A DNA stretch of 64,000 nucleotides, from contig OY829663.1 of assembly GCA_963691815.1 (NCBI GenBank), positions 5,410,023 through 5,474,022 of the forward strand. Reading direction: 5' to 3'. Every line of letters begins with the position of its first letter. Within the stretch, counting starts at the first letter, position 1. The DNA is from Echiichthys vipera (Eukaryota > Chordata > Actinopteri > Perciformes > Trachinidae). This document shows positions 1-12,107 of this stretch, one piece after another. Below the pieces are notes generated by a model. The model ran no database searches. It was not told the DNA's origin and saw only the letters and a list, made by a program, of their open reading frames with translations. A program made the position numbers and the translations under genes.

Positions 1-783
1 ATAACAATAATAATAACTTTCAATACAAAGTTACAAAGTGCTTCACAGCATAAACAATTTGTAAAAGCAGATAAAATCCACAACAGAACATATAAAACAA
101 GATAAAATAGCAAGTTTTAAGAAGCATTAATGTTGTTTGCCTGCTTGTGATTCTATATTTAGTGCATGATCCTCCTTCTAGACTACACATTTAATATTGA
201 CATTAATTTACTACCCTAAACATCACACCGTGTCCTCTTCCAGAGTGTAAATTGCGTTGAACGTAAATGTAATGTGACCCTGCTTTATCAGAGTGACAGA
301 GTCTCTGTCAGGCGTATGAAGTGTCAGCACCTGTGTATGTGCACCATGGTTGATCAGGACCTTTAAATGACGTAGTTCAAAGGAACTTGCACGCCTTCAT
401 TAAATGTCAGGACAATTAGAAGTTACTTTTTTTTTTTAATCACTAAATCAGGGATAAAAAACTAAAAGCTTATAATGAAGACAGTGAACGTGGGTGTTTT
501 ATTACATGCCACATTTGTTGGATGCAGAATGGGTCAATTTGGGGCGCCATGTTGTTATTGGTCCCTGTCAGTGGGGCTTAGTTGTCTTATATTGTCATGA
601 AAAGAGGTGAAGATCATCCTGATGATGGACAAAGCATAAAGCCGGTCTGTTCTCTGAAAGCCTATGTTCAGAGGACTTGATTTATATGTTTAAACAAGTA
701 AAAAGTGATAAATCTTTGAAGTATATAGCTTCTGTTGATGGTGCAGGTGCACGTAGATGGAGGAATAGATTGAGCTTATTTAC

Positions 784-3700
784 CGAGCAATGTTGGTCTG
801 AAACCTCTGAGTCATTAGCATTATCAGTCTCATCCTCATCGTCGTCGTCGCCCAGGTTTTCAAAGTCTGACTCTCCCTGAGCGATCGGCACATTGACACT
901 GAGCTCTCCATCCACGATGAATCCAGAAGGCCGGCCTTCGACCAAACAATTAGCTATCCCATCGGCCATTTTGAGATTCTGACTGGTGTCCAAGTGGTTC
1001 ATTTCAATATCCTCCGTTTTAGGTTCCTCCTCGTCCGTCGGACCCTCCCCGGGCTCTTTGGGCTTTTTGCCGAGAATCTGCAGCAAAGTTCGAACCATGA
1101 ACGCTTTGAACCAGTCGATGCCTCGCGTGATCCGGCCAATGGCGATCTGGAGATTGTTCATCTCTCCGTCTTCGTCCCCCGCTGAGAGGTTGTCCCCGCT
1201 GAATGAGTTGAGCAGCAAGGCGAGGAAGAGGTTCAACACCTGAAGAGAGAAAAAAGTGAAAGTAGTGATGAATATAAACAGAGGGCTGTCTTTGATTTAA
1301 GGAATTCAACTTCTCCATAAAGAATTAAGCAAAATCTCGTGTTTACCAGAAATGTGCTCGTACATTTCTTGTAAAAAAGACATTTAGCAGGAAAGAAAGC
1401 ATAAAAAATTGCTAATTGACGACAGAAAGTTTACTCAATTAAGACCAAAACGACCGATGAGTCAGCTAATGGACTAAGAGGGTGCAGCCCTAATACACTC
1501 AAATATAAATCTGATATTTCAAACATTGTGGAATTAACACAATATCAACAATTTGTTTTTGTACCTTGGTGTGAAAAACAGAATAAATAAGATGCAAAGT
1601 TTGTGTTTGAAATATCTAGAATGTTTCAGTTTATATTTCTGATTAATGGATGAGATTTAAATGATTGTATATATGTTTTTAATCAGATTGAGACTGGCTG
1701 GAGATGGCTACTCAAATAATAATTAGCTTAACAATAGCTGAGTCATTGTGTGGGCATGAACGAAACACAGAAGTCCGGACTATCTCAAATACACATCACA
1801 TATCAAACTGTTCCTGCGATGCCACATAAATTCATATTATGTCGTCCGCCTCCTGTTGCAGAGGAGGCTATCTTTAGTGTCTAAACCTGTAAGTCAATTT
1901 CTCGGTTCCCATTTCCCAGGTTTAGCGGGAGATCATGGTTACACGGCCGGCTGATCTCCCTCGCTCCAGTGTGGAGCCGTGAATCAGTAAAGAGGGCTGA
2001 GAGAAAGGATGAGCTGCACAAAATACAAGCCCGACGGTGGAGGAGTGGAAACAGATCTGACGGTTCAGGTGATTCCCCAGTTGTTGTAAGTTCAGTTTCC
2101 TTCAGAGCTGCTGCAGAAACTGAGATGACACGAGAAGTTCAGGCTTAATCTTAAAGAAACAGTTTGACATTATGGGAAATTTGCCTATTTGCTTTCTTGC
2201 GGAGAGTTACAGAATCAATAAAACTCTACCAGTACTGTACTACACAGAGAGGTATGTTGTGTCAATGGTGTCGTACCCCCGCTGTGCATGCTTCAGCATT
2301 GTGGTTGTCAGTCAGAATTGGTCATAAATTGACTTTTTATCCAGTTTTAAACTACATAGCTCCACTGAAACGTTCTGTGTCCACCATTCAGTGTTGTTAG
2401 ACATTGATTTTTAACGTGAAACTGCTTTATTCTGTGTTTTTACCGATTTAGTCGCCTGGTCCGCTTGAGTTGGAGAGGAGGAGACCTCTGCGGATAATTT
2501 GGCTCCTGGTAAAAAACCTCCTGAGCGATGATCACTGAAGGAATCCTAACCAGGAGAAGCCGACTATAATGATGCCAGTGGTGGTGAAGACTACAACTCC
2601 CATGATCCCACGCTCCTTCCCGACATCACCCAACTCTGCCTTTTGTTATTGTTTTGATTGACAGACTCCTCGTGGCAGAAAATGACATAGATCTGAAGCT
2701 ACAACCAGCAGCTGGTTAACTTATTTGAACTAATCTAGTTTAGCTTGGCCTAAAGTCTAGAAACAGGGGGAAACAGTTAACCTGCTCCGTCTAGGTAATA
2801 AATAATAATCTGCCTGATACGGTGGAAATTTAACTGGTGAGAAGAAATAAAGTGTTAGACAAAGATCTGTCTTTGATGATTATTTAATGAAAGGTTTAAG
2901 AGCAAATGCAGAATCACGCTGCAGCATGGATCAGAGCAGTATACCATACTGACTGACCCCGAACAGATCCATCATCAAGTCTTTAATAAGGATCTCTCAC
3001 ATGATTTTGACACGCCAAGTGACACGTGCCAAGAATACTTGCAAAAAAGGAAATAGAAAAGTTGAAAAGTTCAGGTTGGTGGTTTCACATAATGAACCAA
3101 AGGTCAGCTGGAAAATACCTCAAACTCTGATGAGCAAATACATTTTTATGTATGCAAAAATATGCATACGTGGTTATAAATGATCGTATACAATGCAATA
3201 GTCATTTTCCTTAATGTTCCTTAACATGTAACACCTCTTATTAGCATATAATATTGTGTTAAATCTGTACAAAAAATGAAAAATGTTAAGTTGTGGTTCT
3301 CTATGGGGTTATATGCAAGACATGTCCTCAATTGGGACAGAGCCAGACTACACGTTTCCCCTGTTTCCAGTCTGTATGCTAAGCTAAGCTAACTGTTACT
3401 TCAGATTTCACAATGATATTGAGCTTCTCATCAAACTCTGTGACAAAGCAAATAGGTGCATTCACCAAAATGATGCACTGTTCCTTTAAGATTCCTTCCT
3501 TTGAGAAAAAATTCATAAAATTATATCAAATAATTGAGTGATTTTCTTCTTCAAAAGTCAATAAAGAGCAGTTGGGAGTGTGGGAATTTAGGAACATTTC
3601 AAAGAGAAAAGATCCCAAAATGATCTGCATGCGTCCCTTAAACATGCCAGTTAAACCCCCTCCATATGCTGCGGCGTTGATTTCCAAATATGATTACCTC

Positions 3701-6700
3701 TTCATCAATTACATTTCAATCTGCTATCAAATGACTTTTCCTTAACACCCAGTCCTCTGCCACCTGAGCTCTGCTCGCTCAGCTGTCTGTGTTTGTTCCC
3801 TCAGTGGCAGCATGCTTCCTTGAGCCGGATCTTAGCACATACTCAAGGTCAAAACCACTGTTTGGTGGCTCAAGTCATTTGATTTAAATAGAAACCCCCC
3901 CTCCCGTGAAGTGTCGGAAGTCTACGGTTTGCCTTTATGTCAGTGCAGATAGAAATCCATGGTCATTTTTGGCACAGCGCGGCCAAGCAATACTTTTGTC
4001 AGCTTGACGACGAGCCATTTCCTTTCCATTTCTATGAATAACCTCACAGGAAGTGGCCTTGGCTCTGGAAGTTAAATATGACGCTGAAATGAGAGTGATG
4101 AGAGTGATCATCTGTATTATCTGCCCTGCGTCCTCGTTCTGTGAGGCTAAGGTAAAATGTCAGGGGCAGTTTCATGCTCCAGACATTCAGGAGTCTTCCT
4201 CACAAACTCAGAAAAACATGATGATATTCTTAATATTAGAATCTGTGAACATCTGTGTTCACTGTGCAGCTCAAGCCACCTTCAAACTACAAGAACATGC
4301 AAATACATGCCATACTCTCTCTTGTGTGTTTATGTATTGCTAATGCTGTAATCCCCAAGTTACTACAACGCCCTCTGGTGGACACAATTTGCTCCCCCAG
4401 CTGTGTCTGTCTGTCCTTGGCATCCCTGGACCGGGGGGTTAACAATAGACGGCTGAGACACGCAGGCCACAAAATCTCCTGGCATTACAATAAGATAACT
4501 GTTAGATTTAGAAAGATTTTTCAAAATAGTTTGTCAGCTTTACAGCTTCACAGTAGTGACAGTTGCATGCGTAGTCGAGCGGCAGCATCTGTGAGCTTAG
4601 GAATGATCACCTAAAGATTTACTGCAGCTGATACAAGCTCCGACTATAAAGACACTGACGACACAGACGAGAGATAAGAACTTACTCAGCTCATAATCTG
4701 AGAAACAATTATTGTTCTCAAAGTGAACTTGAGCTGTGTGACACCATACTGTATTCTCTCTTTCATTACATGTCTATCACCTTTAGGCCATGTTCAGACT
4801 GATACTAGCAGTAACAGTGTTGGCACAGCAGTGGTGCCAGCTGAAAAGAAAAGAGGGTTTTATTAAAATATATATACTGTATATATATATATTTAACCCT
4901 GCTTAACGTAGCGCCACGCTGTCCAGCAGCAGACCATCGACCAATCGAATACATGCAAACACACTCTGCTGTTGACTTTTGTTTGTTTCAGTAACTTTCC
5001 AGTGAGTGATGGTTGTGTTTTGACATCTGCAAAGTGGTGGATCTGCTCCTCAAACATACAAATGTAATCACAATAGTTTTGTTTTTATTTCCATCGAGTG
5101 GGACTCCACTACCGTTGATTGTTTCATATGTGTCACATATTTTTTTTTGTCTGTTTTTTCCGCACGATTACGTAAAAACTACCGGCCCAATTCTCACCAA
5201 ACCTGGTGGAAGGGTGCAGCATGAGTCAAGGAAGAACTCACATTATTTTACTTATTATGCTACTTTGGTGAACATTGCGAGATAGAGCATTTATGCTGCA
5301 TTTATGTGTTGTCAGAATCATCTGGAAAATTACTTCCTAACTTCTTTGCTCTCAGAGTGAACTTCTAGTTTTTGTTTTTGTATGAACCCCAGAAAGAGTA
5401 GCCACCACTTTGATGATCTTTTTAAATAAAGATTAAAGGACACCGCTCAAACTGGCCTTTCTGGATTTGCTTCATCGTCTTTCTGGTCCAGTGCTGTTTT
5501 TAGTCATATCTCGCCACAGATTAAAGAAAGGGATCAGCACTGTAGAGAATCATGGATGCACTCACCACTAGATTTCCAATGACCATGACCATCATGAAGA
5601 CGACCAAACACATCCCGGCTCCGGCCACCTCCATGCAGTCCCACATGGTCTCGATCCACTCTCCGCACAGGATGCGAAACACGATGAGGAACGAGTGGAA
5701 GAAGTCGTTCATGTGCCAGCGCGGCAGCTCGCAGTCTAAGGAGATCTTGCACACGCAGTCCTTGTAGCTCTTGCCAAAGAGCTGCATTCCCACCACTGCG
5801 AAGATGAAGACGATGATGGCCAGCACCAAAGTCAGGTTTCCCAAAGCTCCCACTGAGTTACCGATGATCTTGATCAGCATGTTGAGCGTGGGCCAGGACT
5901 TTGCTAGTTTGAAGACACGAAGCTATCTCCAACACAGGGCAGACACAAGCAAAGACAGTGAACAATAAAGCAGGACTCTCCCTGTGGTAGATGAACACAG
6001 ATATAAACACATCTCACCAGACGGAAGGACCTGAGGACGGACAGCCCCTGAACACCCGACAGCCCCAGCTCCACCAGACTGAGAGTGACGATGATGCTGT
6101 CGAAAATGTTCCAGCCTACTTGAAAGTAGTAGTAGGGGTCCATGGCGATCAGCTTGAAGAACATCTCTGCAGCGAAGATACCAGTGAAAACCTGGAAATA
6201 GGGGCATACGCTTCTTTTAAAAACCAAGTCTGAGAGGTAAGAACGTTTAGCGATGAGCATTAAATTTAATGTGCACATACTCACCAGATTCCCAACGTAG
6301 AGCATGTTGTCAAACTCTTCAGTCATGGGGTAGTGCTCCATGGCCATGAAGAGGGTGTTGAGCACGATACAGATGGTGATGGCCAAGTCGACAAAGGGGT
6401 CCATCACCACAAAGTGCACCCACTCTTTAAAGAGCACCCATCTGGGGCAGCAGTCCCACTTCAGGAACATGTCCGCAAACTTGTACCAGCCGGGTGGACA
6501 CGGCCTCTGAGCCTCCTCCAACTCTAGACAGAGAAAAACAATTAGGTAGTATACAGTCGTTTCATCAAGGCTTTAAACGCACAATATGGCATTTTCTTCC
6601 GCAAGGGGTCTCTCAATCAAAACGATAACAAATGACTGAGTTTGGTGATGTTGTGAAGTAGTGTGGGATCATGGGAGGAGTTGTCTTGACCACCATCTTC

Positions 6701-9700
6701 ACCTGTTGTTGCTTCAGTGTTCATCCTTCAGGTGTTTTTTTACTGAATTATCTGCAGAGGTCTTCTCTTATCAAGTTAGAAATAAGCTGTTTGGCGAACA
6801 AAGGACGCTCACGTTTACTCAGCTTGTTTCTCTGATAACTTAAGATTCACACGTCGGATGACTTAAATCCTTCGTACGGTTAAAAACAAGCTGGATCTAA
6901 GAAATTTATTGTAAAAATGTGGCTAAAAACTGGACAACATGTCGACTTATGAAAGCTTGTGGGAGATAACCACAGCGCAAAGGCACGCGCAAAGAGAATA
7001 TGACGCCATTGACAGGCGATCAAAAGCAACGGACCATTACTTTGATTTAAATGACGTATTTCTCTGAGTTTGAACACTCTTTGAAACATTCGAATGCAGA
7101 ACATAGGGACTTTTAGAGACACTTTAATGTGCAAATGTTACATATTATACCTTTGATCATCTTTAAATGACATGCACGACACAGCTAACAGAGAGCCATG
7201 ATGAGTGGCATTAAAATTCACCTCTGTGCCAACTTATAGTCGAGCTGAAATAGCCAAAGCTTAGCACCATGAGGGCGCGACACACAAATGCTGACGGGGA
7301 TTTCTCCAGCGCACAATGTGATTATGGCAAGCTCAAGACAATGCTACTGTATTGGCCTTGGATGAAATTAGTTTATAATGTTAACAACTGCTTGATAATC
7401 TGCATAATGAGAGCTCACATTAGAGCATCTCCTCTAAAACCAGCAACTAAGCCTTGTGTATTTCTTCATTCCCTGGAGGAACTTGACACTTGTAGATGAT
7501 TATAGGCTGCTGCTGCCGCGCTGTTGTATCGTCAACTTGTTTTAGTCTAATCAAAACTAGACAGTAAATCCTGTATCTGGGGATTTTCACAAGTCATTTC
7601 TACCTCCATTGGCACTGTACCTTCCATAGCAGCTGCAGTGATCACAGTCAGAGCGCTCGCAGTCCTCTGCATCCGGGCTGGCTCTTCCAGATGAAGCATG
7701 CTGTGCACAGAGCCTAAAGACTTCTCTCTCAGTTCATAATCTGAAGGAGACTGTAAAATGAACATAAATCTGTCAGTTAGAGGCTTTTTTAAAAATGATA
7801 GTTTGTCAAATTAACCACATTAAAGTGAAATTCTGGCGTAAAATCATCCCATGGTCTTTTTCGGCACTTACACACATCAAATAAGCCGTGTAGACTGTTT
7901 TTTTGTGTATTTGTGAGTCCCTACACAGAAAACAAAGCACCAACAACGTAGTTAGTGAACCCAGAGTTTATTAAAAGAGTGTTTTAAAGACTTACCTACT
8001 GGCCCCTGTACCAGCTCCTCTCATAGTAAAGTCCATTACAGTGGATTACCAAAGTCAATCCCAAAGGAAGGAGCCCATTGCTGCTTTGTTTTGTTTTCTC
8101 ATGCTGCTGCAGAGGTTTGCTGTTATTTTCAGCAGCATTAGTGGTTAAAAACGACGTTTGAATGCCTTCACTGTACTGCTCCAAGCTAATCAGTGTTAGC
8201 CACGTCCGGCTGTTAGCGACTCTCCTGGATTTCTCCATTAATAGTTGTTACACGAAAAAACTGTTTCGATGGCTTATTTGATGTATATAAGTGCCCAAAA
8301 AGACAACGGGATGATTTTTTGCCGTAATTACACTTTAATTGTGACCGGTTTACCTTGATCATGGTGGGCGCTCTGACTAACAGACGGGGGATGATTCTCC
8401 CGTTACAATCCTTGATGACTTCATCGTGTTCAAGGCTCCGTTCATCATCAGTCAACTCAGATATGGTGTGACGACTGAGCGACTTCTTACTGGTTAGAGT
8501 GACTCGGCTCCCAAGACCTTGAGCCTGCGTGAAAATAAATGTATAAATAATTTTAGAAAAATAATTTAAATCCTACAATAAAGCTCATTAAATATGTAGC
8601 AAAAGAAAATCACGTAATCAATCGAAGTTTAGGGATAAAATAGAAAATTTCTTATGAAGATATACATTAGAGAGACTGGAAGAATACAAAAACCTTGGTT
8701 CTATCATTGATCACAAGTTCGACTCCAAAAGTAAAACAGACCGCATCTTCAAGACATGTCAACAACACCTGAAGGATCTATACCCACAGGGTTTGGCTTT
8801 TAAGAATGTTTTTATTCTCGTACATAATTATGACTATTTATTGTTGAAGTATGTGTTGTTTGTATGTGCCTGCCTACAGATTAAGTTCCCTCACAGTAAA
8901 AATAAAGTTCTTTGAATTAGGTTTGACTTGAGTTAAGGAGAATACGTTGCCTTGTCGCTTGTAAAAGTTACCTGTTCCTCCTGATTCTTGAATTGCTCGA
9001 GTAGCCGCTGGAACTCTTCCTCTTTCTCGATGGCCTCTCTCTGAGTCGCCTGATTCTGCTCATCATACGCCATGGCTACCACGGCCAGGATGAGGTTGAT
9101 GAGGTAGAAGGAGCCCAGGAAGATAATCACCACAAAGAACAGCATGTATGTCTTACCAGCCGCCCGCAGGATCTGTGTTCGGAGAAAAACAGAAGCTACG
9201 AGAACTAAGGACACATTTATTTTCATAACGTTAGTTTTAAAACATCATTTATCTGAAATGAAAGAAGTGCCAACCAGCTGGAAAAGGTTCTCCCAGTAGT
9301 CCTGCGTCATGAGTCTGAAGAGGGCCAGGAAAGCCCAGCCGAACGAGTCAAAACTGGTGTAGCCGTAGTTGGGGTTCCTACCAGCCTTCATGCATGTGTA
9401 TCCTTCTGGGCACTTTCTATCAAAGAAGGAGAAGAGTCGGTGTGCAAAACAATATTTCACACACTTATTATTAATAATTATCATGGTAGTGTACGGGTGG
9501 AGAATACATACCCAGCATCAGAGCTGTTTCCACAAAGAAGAGCATCCAGGCTGCCCTCCAAAAAATACTGATTGTCTACAAGCAAATAAGGAGAAGAAGA
9601 AGAAACGCTGAAGTCTTCTCCACTGAGGGACAATATCAGCTTAAAATAGGAGATGTGACAGAGTTCTGCAGGGTTGGTGTATTTTTTGTTGGCCAACCCG

Positions 9701-12054
9701 GAAGTTAGCATCGCCCTGGTTCCCTCGACCAAAAGCCAATTGGATTTTTACGTTGAATTTTTAAAGATTACTGCATAAAATAATCTCTGTGGCGAAGAAA
9801 AAGGTTATGATGGTTACACGCTTGGCTAAGCAAATGACCGCAACCTTCTTTAGACTTTTGAAGGATAAATGTAACCGCCAGAAGTTAAAGCGCTAACGTT
9901 ATTTAAACAATACGCTACGGTCGCATGATTTGGCGTGGTGATAAGACACGTGAGAAAGCTTCAGAATTCAGAAGTGGGATATTTACAGGCCTCATAAGCG
10001 ATGGTGTGGTCTGGCTACACCGGTGTAATATTGCGGGTTGTTTGTATTTCTTTAAACCGATCAAACTCGTCTTGGGCGGCGCTAAGCTCTTGCAAAACAG
10101 AGAGCGGAGATAGCAGCATAGGCCTGGTCTCTCACACCTGGCTTTATCCCAGAGTTGTACATCTGGTGAGCTAGATATTTGCTGACGTATTTTATGTCGT
10201 AGATCATAACGTGACATTTTTTTCATTTTCTTTTAAGGCATTGAACCAAAAAACAGTCAAAAATGCCACTGACTTCAAGATGAGGGAACCGGATGTGCAA
10301 AAATGTCTAATTTCAGGTTTTAGGACTCACTCCTGCAGCGCTCCGAGTCTGTCTGGGGGTTAAACCAACCTGGGTTTTCAATATACTCAATGAAATTGAA
10401 GGTGCCGTTGGAATAGGTTGTGTCATTGGCGCCCATGGTGTTGTTGAAGGAAACGGTGTCGTTAAATGTGGCGGTGTTGTTGAAAAATTCGAAGGCGGTT
10501 TCATTCGTTCCGATGGGCCATCGCACACACTTCTGACGCAGGTTTCCCATGAAGAGTTGAAGGCCAATGAGGGCGAAGACGGCGAGGGCAAAGACGGTCA
10601 GAATCATGACGTCCACCATTTTCTTCACGGACTGGATCAAAGCGCCCACGATGGTTTTCAAACCTGACAAAACACAAGAGGACCAGTCAGTGGCATTTCT
10701 CTGAAAGTCAAACAAAAACAAATGTTCATAGACTATTGAGTACAGCTACCCTATCAATTAACGACCGTGACAAACATAATGCCAATATCTCCAAATGTAA
10801 GATAAATACAAATGTCATATACTGACACGTTCTCACTCCCAACTCATCGAATATCAACCCTTGGTCAGCGGCACTATGCTTTAATCTATAGAGCCGACCC
10901 ACAATCTGTTTTATCGTCAGTAGACAGTGTGAAATATGACCCCCCCCCCCCTCGCGTCAGATTTGGACGTGTCAGGAATGTCAGTTTCTGCTTGTTTCAT
11001 GCAGAGTGTCTATTCAAAATGAACTTCATTGATCAAACACAGAGTTTCTGATTGTTTCACGCATCTTTTCAAAGTAACTTTATGCAAAAAAGTAGCCTAC
11101 TTAGTTAGACTTGTGGTTAAAACAACCATGTTTGCTACGTAACCTGCGTTCATGGTTTTAGCTAACAGCGTTGCATAAGGTATGAAGTGAGAAAGTTAAC
11201 TTACGTAGCCTACGTCACTTAAGAAAAACCCTCAATGTTGACTTTTGGTTTCACACAGGACACAAACAGATGTCTCCTGGGTGAAAGCTTGTGTCTGAAA
11301 GTCTGTGCTCCGAGCGTCTAATGATGACGCTGATGGGGTTATAGTGGAGTTAGCTGAAAGCCTGGTGCGTCTCATACAGACGTATCAGTATCAGACACCG
11401 TGGGGCACAGACCAAGCGGCAGTATTTGATGAGTTTGGAGTCAGTTGTATACTTTAACTTTAATATTTACACAAAATATAAATATATATAAAATATAGAG
11501 GATACCAGGAATCACAGTAATTGTTTTAAGGGCTCGAAGCACACGAAATGTCCTGAGGGCTGACACGTTGCCAAGGTCAACAAACTCAGTGACGTATCTG
11601 CGGAGAGACATAAAACAATGACTCAAAACCAGAAAAGACTCTTTGGATGTAATGTCAAGATGTGGAGAATATAATATATAACGATAACACTATTTTTAGG
11701 ACATCAAATCCAACCATATTGCCCACTTACGCCATGCTGATCACCATGAAATCCAGCCAATTCCATGGATCTCGAAGGAATGTAAAAGATCCAACACAGA
11801 AACCTCTTGACAACACTTTGACTGTTGCCTCAAAGGTATAGATACCAGTAAAAACATACCTGGGAAGAGAAACACGAGTGAGCATAAAGTTGTATTAAAT
11901 GTAAACATGGGAGTTTAATTGGACTTTAGCGGTTTTTATCCCAACGCTAGAACAGTGCTTAACACCGCAAATACCTTTACCTATGATGGTACATGATGCT
12001 CAGGGTCTCTGCAATCTACGGTTTTTTGTTTTGTCTCCTTAAGCTGCTACGGTG

Positions 12055-12107
<53 letters not shown>

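Larger units (their letters stand above)
1240..5565 (-). other. Large scn4a intron, no coding exon seen
   Basis: This 4.3 kb intron separates the domain II S5-S6 exon from the exon holding the end of S6 and the II-III linker. I see no coding exon in it. It holds a 1.3 kb inverted-repeat element (2151-3489) and a short AT microsatellite near 4866-4892. The rest is unique-looking noncoding sequence. Positions 1-783 are the start of the next intron and also show nothing coding. Confidence 0.7.

Noticed and set aside
1..784. Further sodium-channel exon between 1 and 783
   Set aside because: Minus-strand reading shows no domain III motif and no acceptor followed by an open frame.
7996..8238. Matching frames at 7996-8238 and 23751-23981 as a conserved small gene
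   Set aside because: Both are inside copies of one MITE; similarity reflects the transposon, and the frames differ in length and ends.
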